64,000 nucleotides of DNA from Sycobia sp. Sy_11 (GCA_018907035.1 JACCIC010000371.1:1-64000), one strand, 5' to 3'; shown: positions 45,794-59,064, numbered from the stretch's first letter. Translations and numbers: made by a program. Notes: generated by a model from the sequence alone, not told the origin.

Positions 45794-47177
45794 CAGTAAC
45801 ACAGAATTCAGTGTACATACACGCGCCTCGATACAATAGTACAGTTTAATAATACACTTGTATATGCACCAACCGCCGACATTATATACTTCGCCCATAT
45901 CTTTTCCCTCTTCTGCCGCCGTCGAGGGGAACTACACTCGTCGAGATGGCTTCTAAAGCGGCAAATTGAAAGTAAAAATGCCTTAGCCGAGCATTCGAAG
46001 GAATCGCGTCGGTGCGAGGGAGAGGAAAAAACAAGCCCCGGGGCTATGGGACGTCGGAGGGGGGGAATCGGCGCGCGTTCTCTACGGCGCGGAAAGCATA
46101 AACGAAACGCGCGGGCAGTCTCTCTCTCTCTCTCTCTCTATCCCTCTCTCCATCTCTCTTGCGAGAGATAAAACTACTTTTCGTCGGATAGAAAGGTGGT
46201 TAGGAAGTGAGGAGGGGGAGACGTAATACATCGTCGTGCCGCATACTTTTGTAATAATCCGCCTTACTTTCGAATTTTTCTATTGCCGAACAGTAAACTA
46301 ACCGCCTCTTTTATTATTAAATACTTGGCTGATGTCCTAAACGTACATTTTCTTTTTTTTTTTTTGTCTAAATTCTCCTTTCCGTCTCTTATGGGTATAA
46401 TGAGAAAATTCTTCCGTACTGTGTCTTACGCGTAGATTCGGTAAACAACTTAAATTGCACAAAGTTTTGTCAGAAATGATGGCAACGATTGATTTTCCTC
46501 TAAAAATTGTCAAATTCCGAAAGGTCGAAGTACATCGAAAAATCGCGTTAACCTTACGATTTTATTGTCTATTCTTATATTTGAAACGCTAATTGATTAA
46601 ATTTTCGAATTTTTCGTTAAGGCTAAAAAAAATCTTTTTATTTTCAATTCTTATGTCACGTAATTACAGTTGATTTGCTCCTGTCGAAAATAAAAGGAAA
46701 ATAAATTTAATGCTCTACGATTTCTCTGCATCATTCTACAAAGAATTTTCTACTTTTCTATATATATATATATATATATGTTTTATATGGTTTTTTGAAA
46801 TATTATTTTAAAATAATTGCCCGATTTAGAACATATATTTATAGAGATGATTAATACATAAACATAATATGAATTAACTAAGATGCTTTGCCGAAATCCA
46901 AGGCCAAAATCTAATAAAAATGGCAAGATTATTTTCAGATGGATTGAATTTTTGGAATATTACCTGAATCATTAGGATTTTTCATTCTTATTAAATTTTG
47001 GCGATTGAAAAATTACAAATAAATCACAGAATCTAATTTAAATAACGTTTATTTTGTATTTTATTCTTATGCAATATAAGGTGATCTCGGATTCAAGTCC
47101 GATCCTGGTAAGGCCGCGTAACACGCGAAACATTTCAACGGGGATTGCTCATACTGTGACTTTTTCAGCGTTTCAAT

Positions 47178-47233
47178 GGTGAAAAACGATTGTTCGTCGA
47201 GCTTTCGGTCACGACAAACAATCATAATTCACC
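47178..47233. repeat. imperfect inverted repeat (hairpin)
   Basis: GGTGA pairs with TCACC, and after a 5x5 internal loop GATTGTTCGTCG pairs with CGACAAACAATC (11 of 12) around a 12-base loop. On the minus strand the single mismatch becomes a G-U wobble. Confidence 0.7.
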
Positions 47234-47668
47234 TGGCAGTTGTGGTAATGATGAAAATTGACTGTAAGCTATGCAAGCGATCGGGTGGCGATGGCGATGA
47301 GAGACACGTGACGACAAGGACAATTGATCCGATCACATCTTCCCGACTTGTCAACGCGCGTGCTTCGATGACAATCGCCACAAGAGACGAATTTCACGAC
47401 TTACAGTGGTAATCGTCATCACTTGCGCAATGCTCGGGTAAAACGCGATTGTTTATCCTGACGGTGGGCTTGGTTAAACAACCGTTTACATTACCGAGAA
47501 ATCGCGGTTAAATCTTCGGTCACGTAGCGGGACGTTATGGCCGGTTATGGCTGTCAGATTTTACTCCGACAAGCCCTTAAAATGAAGAAACCAGAAGTTT
47601 CGAGCGGCGGTGAAAAATGTGTCCGTGAAAAACTGAAATTATTTATTGGGTCACGTGTGCGCTCGATA

Positions 47669-47805
47669 TTTTAATTCCATATTTCTTTGAACCGTTAAGG
47701 CACTGGAAGAATAACTGCGCAGACGTTCTATTTGGGTATATTAGAAAAGATTCTGTGAGTTACAGGGAAATCCGGGAACCAAACATATGACTCTCTTCTT
47801 GTTTG
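47669..47805. repeat. dispersed repeat, copy A
   Basis: About 137 bases clearly related to 63313-63459 in the same orientation. Shared blocks include tttaattccatatttctttg, then gcactgga/gcattgga, agaataactgcg/agaatgactgcg, ttctgtgagtta and catatgactc/cgtatgactc. I estimate roughly three quarters identity by eye. This copy runs directly into an A-rich tail (about 47805-47850, A runs broken by G), as expected of a retroposed short element. The family is unknown to me. Confidence 0.75.
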
Positions 47806-48470
47806 AAAAAAAAAAAGAAAGAAAGAAAAAAGAAAGAAGAAAGAGAAAGAAATTCCTTTAATAAATCGCAGACGCTGTAACGGAAGGAACGATGAGAAGG
47901 TATATATGTGTATATAATAAAAGAGAGAAATGTTCGTTTTAAGAGCCAATCATGTAAGAATCGTGCGCGGACTACTGATTCAGCGGCGACGGGCGCGCTA
48001 TGTGCGCGAGAGAGAAAACCGACGAGGAGGATCCATGTAGATCCACATACGTACCATATACCTATATAAATATACGTTCGCAGATACAGGCGCGCGCGAG
48101 CGCTCAAGCACGTGGCTCCAATTTCTTTCCTCGCTCCAACAATTACCAACAAATGGAGACGAATAAGGGCGCTATTAATAGACGATAGGGAGGATCTCGA
48201 ACGGCAGCGGGGCGGGCGGGGTGAAGGGGCCAGTTGAGGGGGATAGAGGAGAAAAAGCGCGCGTTCGCGCTCGGAGAGCCACGCACCTATTCCCCACCCC
48301 CTCCCCTCTCTCGCTCGGCGAACAAGATGGGCAAGACGGGGCAGAGGTATCGCGGAAAGCTGCCTCTACCGCCACCTTGTATCTATTCCTCCCTCTCCGC
48401 GCCTCCTCTCAAGCCACGGATGATCGAATATACCATAGACCAAAGAGCAAAGAGAGCACAGAGGTATAGC

Positions 48471-48501
<31 letters not shown>

Positions 48502-48515
48502 CTAGTAGCAGTCGT
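48471..48515. repeat. (AGT)n array
   Basis: About 11 units of agt with a few changed units at the right end (act, agc, cgt). It inflates a plus-strand frame with a serine run, which I do not take as coding. Confidence 0.9.
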
Positions 48516-49167
48516 AGTAGAGCAGCGACGCCCGTTAATGCATGAAATTGGTGAAAAAAATTTTCTTTCTTTCTTTTTTTTTAATCAAACCATTTTCCAA
48601 TCCTGAATATATAGACGCCTGATACACAAGGAGGAGTACAAATCTGAATATTTCTTTGGTTTTTTTTCTGTTTTTTTTTTTTTTTTTTTTGACCATAACA
48701 AACACATCCTTGATTTTTTTTAACGTTACTCTCTGCTCTCCTGCTCGCTCGCTCAATCGATTCGATAATTATTCGCCCAATGCTTTGCCTTCACTCCTGC
48801 CATTTTTCCATTCGTCAAGAAAGTATAATAGCTCCCCGTGACGTGACGCGGCGCGCAAAGAATGTTTCGCAATATGCCCGCGGATGTTTTTCAAACAGCG
48901 CGCGGGGGCGGGAGTGGGGGGGGGGAGCACAATTCGCGCGGGAAATTATTTTTTATCGTTCTTAATTTATATAATAATTGACAAATAACAACAGTATGTA
49001 CTTTAAGCTGCAGTTAATTCACCACAGATTTTAAAGTCAAAATTGTATTTATCTATCTAGAGATTGTCAAAGATATCAGAACGGCACGGAGTGTTGATGA
49101 TGCAAAACCGATTCCCATTTGCGGGCTGAACCCATAAAAGGAAATACCGACAGTAAGCTCGTGCATG

Positions 49168-49172
<5 letters not shown>

Positions 49173-49212
<40 letters not shown>
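49173..49212. repeat. (TA)n array
   Basis: About 40 bases of TA. Confidence 0.95.
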
Positions 49213-49218
<6 letters not shown>

Positions 49219-49340
49219 GTATATTTATTTATTTATGTATTTATTGTATGTATATTTATGCTTAATTTATTTATTTATATACCAATCGGTCTATGCGCAT
49301 AATAGTCGAGTCCATTCTAAAATACTCTTTGAAAGAGCGT

Positions 49341-49341
<1 letters not shown>

Positions 49342-49387
<46 letters not shown>
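49342..49387. repeat. (TA)n array
   Basis: About 46 bases of TA. Confidence 0.95.
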
Positions 49388-49388
<1 letters not shown>

Positions 49389-50908
49389 GGACGCACATAC
49401 AAGTGTATACCATGGATAACCGTATACTATTGATTTGCGCTTAAATTAGATATGCGAAAAGTACTCCGGGGGGAAGGGCGGAAGAGAGAGGGGGGCAAGC
49501 ACGACTTCCGGACGACGCGCGGGACGGCGCCGTCGACGGCACGGGCGTCGGAAAGCCGGTTTCGCGGTGAAGTGCGCGCGCGGGGCGGTTTTGGAGGTAA
49601 ACCGCATAAACGCGAATGATATGTACGAGAGAAAGTAAATTCGGTGCATGCGTGCGTCTTTATGTATAGTGTGTGTGTACACACACACACACATATTCTT
49701 ATGGCGCATTATATTGCAAAAACTAAAGATATTCACTCTCTATAGAGATGTTGATTTGCGATATTGGCGAATCAACATCGTTGTCGGAAGACAGTTTTTC
49801 TCTTCTGTATAAAATACGAATAATTTTCTCGATGCATATTCTCAGTCCGTTTTTTTTCTTTCTTTTTTTTTGTTATTATTTTATACATAATTTATTATTT
49901 TATTAATTATTTATTAATTATTCATTATGATCAGAAATATTTGACACGATTCACATTACTGCTATAGAATAAAGAATTTCTCATTAAATATATACACACA
50001 CGTTATCATGAAATGAAATCTAGTTATAAATAATTCATACATCATTAAAGTTTGTATTTTAGACAAATAACAATATTAATATTAAACTTGGATTCGTCTC
50101 AAGTTTTATATTAAAAAACTTTATTAAAAAAATTCCATTCTTGTATATGATTTTTTTATTGTTTGATGTAAATTATAACATTTCAATTTCTAAATGTGAA
50201 ATATGTTTCGTTTGTTTTTACGAGATTCATAATATTTTTTATATTCCAATTGAATTTTGTAAATTTATTCTACTGTTATTCGTTTTTTTCTTTAAGATTC
50301 CTTTTTTTCGATATTGATAATTGAATGGTATAATTAATTTTTATAATAATTTCCAAAATAAATATTTTATCTGCCAGCGTAGCCGAAGAGTGTAAATTTT
50401 ATGATCTTTTTCATATAGATTTTGCATAATGAAAATATAATAAGGTATTTACCGTTCTGTTAAAATTTTCGATTATATTCTCATAATGTTTTTATAAAAC
50501 ACTCTTCCCATATTCTCTTTTACGATTTTTTTTTTTTCAAAGCTAATTAAAACGAGAAATTGGATTAGGGAATATTTACTTCGCCTCGTCTGAGTATTTA
50601 CAATGTATCAGCAAATAATAATCAACGCATATTTCACTGCATTAAAAATGTAAAATATCGTAAACTATACATATATAAATCTATTTATATATTATTCGTT
50701 CAATTAATACAATAAGCAAAAAAAAGAAAGAAAAAAATTGAATCGTGCCGATTTTCTTAAATTCGTAGAAAATGTTTTGTCAGCGAAGAAATCTAAAAAT
50801 CTATCTAGATATAAAGAAGTCAGTCGATCTATAAACATGCTGAACGATACACAAAAACTACAGCCCCATCCCATAAATCGCGTCGCTTTTAAGTTTTCCC
50901 CCTTGTAC

Positions 50909-50910
<2 letters not shown>

Positions 50911-50953
<43 letters not shown>
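50911..50953. repeat. (GA)n array
   Basis: About 43 bases of pure GA. Confidence 0.95.
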
Positions 50954-50956
<3 letters not shown>

Positions 50957-51721
50957 TGCGCATTAATTTTTATACGGAATTCGTGCCCGGCAACGGTGAT
51001 AAATTGCTTTGTTTCCTCAACAAGTGGAGAGCGAAGCTTGTCCTCTTATTGCGCTCGTGATTTACGTTGAAAAAATATAAAAAATTTTTAGATTTTACAT
51101 TTCGCGAAATAGTTCGGCAAAATTTCTTCTTTTTTAGAACCATTTCAATTCTCAATAATGACAATAATTATAATAATAATAAGAATAATAAGAATGATGC
51201 ATCTAGTTATATTTATAGATCGTTTGCGGAAAAGTTACGAGGGGATTGTAAGATATTTTGGTTTACCGAAAGCACGCGATCCAGCGAAAATCGATACGTA
51301 TAATAGAGGGAAGAAACCGAGTTTTAAACTATTCTATATATATATATATATCTAACGATTTCGGCAAAGAGTACGGATTTTTAACGCCAGGTGCCGCCGC
51401 ATTTTCCCGCTCCTACATTATATTCCTCGTCTCGATCTACCTGTGGGCCAGCAGCCTATATAATATGGCGGGGGTGGTAGATGGGGCGGAAGGTAGACGC
51501 GAATAAAGCGATTGTTCAATCGAATCGCGAGCTTCGAGCGCGCTCGCGTGGCCTATGTATGTGTACCCTCCGCTTCGTAATTACCTTCCATCTAGTGGTG
51601 TGGCGGCGCTACCGTTTGTTGTTTTTTTTTTTGCTTCACTCGCCCACCGTCAACGATATAACGCCCAAAATAATGAATAATTTGAAGTTTTGGCCTGGCA
51701 AGGGGAGGACCTCGTATCGTG

Positions 51722-51724
<3 letters not shown>

Positions 51725-51770
<46 letters not shown>
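51725..51770. repeat. (TA)n array
   Basis: About 46 bases of TA. The flanks gtgata and tatcac extend the dyad. Confidence 0.95.
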
Positions 51771-51773
<3 letters not shown>

Positions 51774-52452
51774 AACTTGCTTTAGATAGTTAATAAGTCC
51801 TTTCTCAATATAATTTCCGCACCCTCCGCTCCGGCGCTCAAGTTTGTTGCTAAAGCTCCGCTTCTCCTTAAAACGAGCGCGAAAAGAGGGACGGGGTAAA
51901 GCTGCTTCGCGAGTCTCCTTTTCGAAATTCGACTCGGCTCTCGCAGCGCGAGTCTTTACTTTTCGGGGCACGGCTCATATCTCACCCATCTCACCTGATA
52001 CGCGTGTATGTGTGTACAGGCACCGAGCGAGAAATTAATCGCGAAGCAGGCGCAGCACGCGACCCACATAAATAGATCTCGCCGAAAAGCGCGCGTGAGC
52101 TGAAGCTTTTATCTCTCTCTCTCTCTCTCTATCCATCTATCTATCTATCTATTTTTCCTCTCTGAAAAGTCGAACGGAAAAGAAGTATCTATACGAAGCG
52201 TGCAAGAATCCCCCCCCCCCAGCGCTCGTCTCGCTCACTCACTCTCCAGAGTATGGTTCTCGTCTAAACGAATTCCTGTGGGAATCTCGGCTTATCGTCC
52301 ACGCACGTCCTTTCCTTTTATGTGTGCATGCGTGTGTGTGTGTGTGTAATATCTAGAAACTTATATGGTCAGAATTATATAGTAGAAACGTATTCTGTCG
52401 GAGTGGAATTATGCGCGAGACTCGATTTGTTAGTAGTGCGCCATCTTACACC

Positions 52453-52458
<6 letters not shown>

Positions 52459-52507
<49 letters not shown>

Positions 52508-52510
52508 ATA
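52459..52510. repeat. (TA)n-(TG)n-(TA)n array
   Basis: About 34 bases of TA followed by about 14 of TG and a short TA run. Confidence 0.9.
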
Positions 52511-53014
52511 TATACATATACATAAAGACACTATTGCAATACAAGAGAGGGGACTAGGCGACGGCGACAGACGCGAGCCAGAAGCTACTCCCCACCTCTC
52601 CTCCTTGAGATCGCTCGAGAGACCCGCAATCGAGAGCTTCTTATTTATTGGAATTTTTCTCCGGACTACAGGACGACTACTAGGCGGGGCGCCCTTTCCC
52701 TTTTAATACGAGTGCGCCGTTTGGAATCAACCTACGCCCCCCTACACTCTCTCTCTCTCTCCCCCCTCTCTCTATCCCTCACTATCTCCTCTCCGCTCCG
52801 CCGTCAAGTTCATTTAATACTTCCCGGACTTCTCGAATCGTAAAAATGCCAGTTTCAAAGCTCGCGTAAGAGACCCGTTGGGAGAGGCGAGGGAGCTCCT
52901 TTAAGGAGAGTAACGCGAGCTTTCGTTATTTTATCGCGAAGCGCACACGCATGTGCGCCCTTATGATTTTTAACAGCCGAGGAGCTGAAAAATTGTCTCC
53001 AGACCGTTGGCTTT

Positions 53015-53017
<3 letters not shown>

Positions 53018-53054
<37 letters not shown>
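53018..53054. repeat. (GA)n array
   Basis: About 33 bases of GA with a degenerate right end. Confidence 0.9.
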
Positions 53055-53057
<3 letters not shown>

Positions 53058-53813
53058 GAGAGAAGGTGTCCCAGGTCTCGCACGGCTAAGTTTTTCGAAA
53101 AAAGTTCTCTCTTTATATTTATTCGACTTCTTTTTCGTATAATAGCACCCGGAACTCCTTGCTCCTCCTCACGAGCTACTGAGCGGCGGATGGGGGGGGG
53201 GCGGTGAAGTACAGAAGGCGGCGATGTCCAGGAATCATATGACATTGAAGATATATATTAACATTCAGAGTCGTATCGAAAAAAAATTGAACGAATCCGC
53301 TTCTTTTGTAAAAAAAAAAAAAAAAAAAAAACGAATTTACCGCGCCATCTTCATTGGGAACTCGAATGGTGGCCTTGTTATAATAATAGCATATCAATAG
53401 ATCAATGTATATCATCGTTAACAAACACCTGTTTTTAGTACTTATATATAGAGCATCACAGCAAACAAATGACTAATTTAAAATATACGTGTGTTTACGC
53501 TGATGGAAACGAGCGTTCGAACGTCATGGGACAGTCATGGATCGTCGACTGGTCCCTGAAAGCAATGAAAATTCGCAATACCGTAATTCTTTAATGTTTC
53601 GTCACCTCATAAGGAATTATTATCGCGCAGCAATCCATCTATCCAGTTTTCACGACAATATGTACCGCGAAACCACCGACTTATCGTGTAAATTATTTTA
53701 CAATTGAAAATACGTAACCGCATCATCGTATAACCAGCCATTCAAGGCCGTGTTTTAGTTATTTCAAATTCTCAATTTCGCCACGAGATCGTCGTGGCAG
53801 CGATGTCAGTTCC

Positions 53814-53815
<2 letters not shown>

Positions 53816-53865
<50 letters not shown>
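53816..53865. repeat. (TA)n array
   Basis: About 50 bases of TA. Confidence 0.95.
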
Positions 53866-53868
<3 letters not shown>

Positions 53869-54119
53869 CATAAAGAGAGCGATTGATTAATACCTCGTCT
53901 TGACGAAGCGGACGGATGCTATCGTTCCCTGCGCGCGCGCGAGTATGTGTGTGTCACACTGTCGCACGTAAATTGGGAATAGGGGTCGTTACGTATGATA
54001 TTTTACCACTGGCCGCGTATGCTATATAGACACGTGATGGAGGAATCTACATATAGAAAATTTGTCAGACTCGTATCACGGGCATAGAGTATATAAGGCT
54101 GGCGGTACGAAGTGTATCT

Positions 54120-54121
<2 letters not shown>

Positions 54122-54178
<57 letters not shown>
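54122..54178. repeat. (TA)n array
   Basis: About 57 bases of TA. Confidence 0.95.
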
Positions 54179-54181
<3 letters not shown>

Positions 54182-54794
54182 ATAAAGCACGCGTACAGAC
54201 TTACGGGGTGATAATTCACAGCGTTCATGGCTGGATGTAGCAATAAACGGAACGTACTGGATGAGACTTTCAATTTTGCGCAAATTCTATCCGAGAAATG
54301 AGGGGCTGTCGGCGGGGGGGGGGAAGGACGGCTTGGAAGGGTTATTATTTACAGCCTGAAGTGCGCGTAGATTATACGCGGCGACGTTTACGATTTCATC
54401 TCTATGCCCAATGTCGGATTTATTATTAACTATATTCTTTTGGCTAGATTTAGATATAAAAAAAAAAAAATTCGCTGGCAGTGCACTTTCATCGGTGGAA
54501 TTTCTGAATAATGATGTGCGCAAAAAATATTTAAAAACAGAGCATCTTTTTTGCCAATTATGTAGGCGTATTTCTAATTGTTTAGATTTTCTACACATCG
54601 TAAAAATAAATCGAATGGGCTCAAGGCATATGAATTTCATATAACCTTCTTCATAATATTAAATAAAGTTGTAAAGTTTTATACGCGTAGTTTTGATAAT
54701 TTGTACATTTTAAGTTAAAAAATTGACGGCTGTGAAAAATAATAATAAAAAACTAGTTATAATCATTGTTAATCATTGACAGCATGATCATAAA

Positions 54795-54798
<4 letters not shown>

Positions 54799-54848
<50 letters not shown>
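54799..54848. repeat. (TA)n array
   Basis: About 50 bases of TA. Confidence 0.95.
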
Positions 54849-54852
<4 letters not shown>

Positions 54853-55622
54853 AATATATTACATAGGTGTTCAAGAGTCGCGAAATTTATTTAATGTAAA
54901 ATTATCCCATTGAGACTGGTAGCAAAATGATACTCAACTTTATATAATTAAATAAAACAAAGAGTACACCAAAATAATGAACGGCCTATAATTTTGTTTT
55001 AATGAAATGAACTCTCTTGTCGCGATAACGAGAAGTTCACCGACCTCGAGCAGATATTACAGGTATATTTGATGAAAGTAACAAAGTTGCGCTTCTGTAT
55101 TACTTATGTACGTCGGCATAAATTTTTTTTTTCTTTTTTATTCTTAACTGTGCCAGTCCAATTCCCTCTACAGTTCTGCCCCATAGGCAAACGCCTCTCA
55201 TTAGAAACAGTACCAAGCATTTTTTTCTTTAATATTATTATTTATTATAGAGAGGAGAAAACAACGGAGCATTATACATATATACATATACACACGCAAT
55301 ATACATAGACTTATAAAATCCGTTCCGCGGCAGAACGATGGCGCTTGAAAAAATTTATATTTACAAATTTTTTAAAGCGCCTCTCGTTACAATCATCCTG
55401 CCCTCCTCCCTCTTTTCATTGTTAAATTACACGCAGCTCGGGAGAAATTTTGCGCGCGCGCACAACCAGTTCCTCTTGAAAAAAAAGAAAAATAAATATA
55501 TATGTAACAGGCATTCTCATTCGCCATTATTGTTTTGGTTGCGGAGAGGCAGGGCGCTATATATATATGTTTTGTGCGCTTGTTGAAAATGCAATTACGC
55601 AAAATATGCGCAACTTTACTAA

Positions 55623-55623
<1 letters not shown>

Positions 55624-55683
<60 letters not shown>

Positions 55684-55687
55684 TATG
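55624..55687. repeat. (TA)n array
   Basis: About 54 bases of TA, then catatatatg. Confidence 0.95.
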
Positions 55688-56536
55688 TCGAGTAACAAAA
55701 TTTTGTCTGTGTGTATAAATATACAACGCTACGACGGGCGAAAGAGGAAGTCCGACCGCATTTCTGCGCCGGAGCCCGACAAAAGCAAAATAACGCGCCT
55801 GTAATGGTGCGCACCGTGCCGCCGCTGGTGCCGCCCAACGAAAATCACTATATTCATGTATATATATACGCATACATATACCAAAACAATCCCCAAAAGA
55901 AGCAGTTTCCCTCACCTTCGTATAATACACTTTGATTGTACAGTACCGCACGAGGGCAGCGCTATAGATACAAAATATGCAGAGAAAGAGAACAGAATAT
56001 GCGAAGAAGGAGACAGACAGACAGACAGAGAGAGAGGGAGAGAGAGAGAGACGAAACGCCCGACAATTGCTGTGAGTGCACGCATGCGGCTGCAGTGCAA
56101 CAAGCACGCGTACGTACTCTCCTCTATATAAGTATATCCGTAACAAGCGCGGAGTCCGTCACACAAAGCGGCGCGGAACCGGTAAATGTACAATATACAG
56201 ATATATATATATATATATATAATGCGCACAAGGGCACGTAGGATAATATAATGCGAAAGGGCAGTCGCTCACGAAGGGCGCTTCGAAGTCAAAAGGGCGA
56301 CATGTACATACATACCTACACACGCGCGCGCACGTACACATATATTATACGCGTGCACAATACACACATATATGTTACATATATATCCATCAGAGCGTGA
56401 CGTCCGATGAGATATCGAGTGTATAGGTCGACATTTATAAATTTAAAATATAGGTGTATTAGATCGTGCCGGTGCGACGACTGGCGCATATATTCATCGG
56501 ACAATGAACGCAAAGGGCGCACCCTCGTCATAAGAG

Positions 56537-56548
<12 letters not shown>

Positions 56549-56598
<50 letters not shown>
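56549..56598. repeat. (TA)n array
   Basis: About 50 bases of TA. Confidence 0.95.
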
Positions 56599-56607
<9 letters not shown>

Positions 56608-56657
56608 GTATGTACACGAAATACGGATTCAAAATATCTCCACGCATCCCACTTCCT

Positions 56658-56660
<3 letters not shown>

Positions 56661-56696
<36 letters not shown>
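56661..56696. repeat. (TA)n array
   Basis: About 36 bases of TA. Confidence 0.95.
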
Positions 56697-56699
<3 letters not shown>

Positions 56700-56789
56700 G
56701 TTCGCACGCATACGTATCATACGAATTACAGCTAGTATACTGCCCGACTCGCGCACCGTTAAATTGCCCCCTTTTCCCTCTCGCGACAA

Positions 56790-56794
<5 letters not shown>

Positions 56795-56875
<81 letters not shown>
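56795..56875. repeat. compound (TC)n-(TA)n array
   Basis: About 39 bases of TC pass directly into about 42 bases of TA. Confidence 0.95.
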
Positions 56876-56879
<4 letters not shown>

Positions 56880-57007
56880 TATAATGTACTCGTGTCTCCG
56901 GATGTCGTGCACCCCACTCTCTCCTCTCATACTCACGCTTCTGATGCGCGCTGATGCACGTGTGTGCATAGCTCCGCGACCACTTACACATACATTATAT
57001 AATATAT

Positions 57008-57008
57008 A

Positions 57009-57058
<50 letters not shown>
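57008..57058. repeat. (TG)n-(TA)n array
   Basis: A short TG run passes into about 39 bases of TA. Confidence 0.9.
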
Positions 57059-57062
<4 letters not shown>

Positions 57063-57217
57063 TATAAAACGACAATTTGAATAAAAAATCATCGCCGGCA
57101 TACAAGGCTCGACACTTATATTATGTATTATATACCGAGCTATCTACAATCTCATCCTCTATATCTATATATGCATTAGAGACATTTATCTCTTTTATTC
57201 TCCCTACCTTCTATATT

Positions 57218-57249
<32 letters not shown>

Positions 57250-57818
57250 ATTTCTGCCGACACAAGCTAAAAGTGATCGCGCCAGTGAAAGCGAGAGCGA
57301 GAGGGAAAATGACCGGTGCCCCCAAACCCCGACCCCTCCCTCGTCTTGTCCCATCAGCATTTTCCCCGGTTCTTTGGGTGCGCGACTCCCTCGCCCCTCC
57401 TGCCCCGCAGTCTCGCCCAGCGGGACGCCGGGCTCGGCCCACCTCGCTCGTAAACGCATACGCGCGCCCTCGGATGAATGAGATTTCGTGCGACTCTCGC
57501 ACGGTGCGCGGCGGCATCGGGCGCGTACGAACGTACTGTACTACGGCGCGCGCCGACGCACGCACCATACGGATACGAAATTACTGCGCCGTTGTCACGT
57601 AATTGGGGCGGGATACGAGGGGGGAGTGGTCAATTCGTACGCAAAGAGCGCGAGCGCCAATGCGAATACTTATTTAACATATACTCACTCCTCGGGAACC
57701 GTCATCCTCTATCCTGATGAAAATTCCGCTGGAGAATCCAGCCGTGTGCGCGTGTATATATATATATATATATATCTATACACACGCGCCCGGCCAGGCG
57801 TTTGGGGCGCCGCCGCCG

Positions 57819-57819
<1 letters not shown>

Positions 57820-57848
<29 letters not shown>
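57820..57848. repeat. (CT)n array
   Basis: About 28 bases of CT within GC-rich sequence. Confidence 0.9.
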
Positions 57849-57849
<1 letters not shown>

Positions 57850-58377
57850 CTCCGCTTTGTATTACTCGAGCCTCGCCGTCGCGGCTGCGGCTCGCGGCAT
57901 TCCAGCGCGCGCGTTCGGTTGCGTCGCTCGCGCCGGTGTGGAACACGCGCGAAAAACGAGCGATATCCGCCCGAGCGTTATTCAGGAATCCCCACGGGTA
58001 CACACACACACGCGCGCACGTACACACACACGCGGGCGCGCGCGCACAGGTACACACTTGGAGAACGAAGCACGCACGGACACCTGGCACAGAGTGGTAA
58101 CGCACAATGATGTTAACACGCGAAGCTGTGTGAAGGTTGCGTCGTATTGGTCGCTGGTACGCGTTGATTATCCGCGGATAATTCGCCGTCGCACGTCCCT
58201 GTAGGTGTCTTCGACTACGCGCGACACTGTGTAAAAACAAAAAAAAAAAAAAAAAAACGAAACACCAAAAACTTATGAAACTGGCTTTGGCGGCGCGCGC
58301 GATACTTTTCGAAGAACCGGCGCAGATACGGGCGCCTGTTGCGCCCAGTCTGTATACAATGGTGTATCTCCCTCCCT

Positions 58378-58379
<2 letters not shown>

Positions 58380-58414
<35 letters not shown>
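58380..58414. repeat. (TC)n array
   Basis: About 35 bases of TC. Confidence 0.95.
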
Positions 58415-58415
<1 letters not shown>

Positions 58416-58439
58416 GTATATATAAAGAAGCAAGAGTCG

Positions 58440-58995
58440 ACAGTGCTGCCAATTCACCACACCCAATAGCAGGATCGGGAGTCCATACCTGCGCGGACGG
58501 CGCGCGCGCGAATAATGACAACGATCCTCGTCACTTGCTCGCGCTCTGGTATGCGAGAGGACCGGCGCGCGTTGGCGCTGTCGCACGCATATATGTACGT
58601 CAGGTGGAGGCGAAATATAAGGAGTAAAGAGTGCGAGAGGCGCGCGGAGTCTATCCGCCGGCGGCGAGGTACTCGGCGCTACTACTACTACTACTACTAC
58701 TAGCAGCCGCCGCCTCTGCCCAACGCCACAACGCTCGCTCGCTCGCTCGCTCGCTCGCCGCGAGAGACGCCGATGCGGCGGGAGAGCTCCCTCGGACGCT
58801 ATATAACGCAACAACAACGACCACGGGCGCTCGCGCGCGCGCGCGCGCCGCGATGGCTGGCGAACGGCCCGCGTATATAGTAAGCCCCTCGGAATGTCCG
58901 GGAGTAGTGGGGTTGATGCGGCGTGCCCGAGGGGGAGAGGGGAGGGGGGAGAGAGCCGTTTGCCATCCGCAACGTGCGCTCCCTCTGTGTCTCTC

Positions 58996-59000
<5 letters not shown>
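58440..59000. other. CpG-rich region, possible regulatory DNA upstream of canoe
   Basis: GC-rich, with CGCGCG runs (58500-58510, 58830-58848), TATA-like words on the minus strand near 58805 and 58875, and GA/TC arrays on both sides. Composition would suit a promoter of the minus-strand gene, but such words are common in this window and no start site can be fixed. Confidence 0.3.
58678..58758. repeat. (CTA)n and (CTCG)n arrays
   Basis: About eight cta units at 58678-58702 and about six gctc/ctcg units at 58735-58758 in CpG-rich sequence. Confidence 0.85.
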
Positions 59001-59026
<26 letters not shown>

Positions 59027-59029
59027 TTC
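58988..59029. repeat. (CT)n array
   Basis: About 42 bases of CT with one A interruption. Confidence 0.9.
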
Positions 59030-59062
59030 TCCGCTGTGTTGTGTGGTAGGGATTGCCTGCTG

Positions 59063-59064
<2 letters not shown>

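Noticed and set aside
47083..47115. tRNA-like B box (gattcaagtcc)
   Set aside because: No A box or cloverleaf can be built upstream, and the T-stem loop has six bases instead of seven. Taken as chance or a very decayed element.
48221..48545. plus-strand frame with a serine run
   Set aside because: The serine run is the translated (AGT)n array. The rest is low complexity and no splice or homology support is seen.
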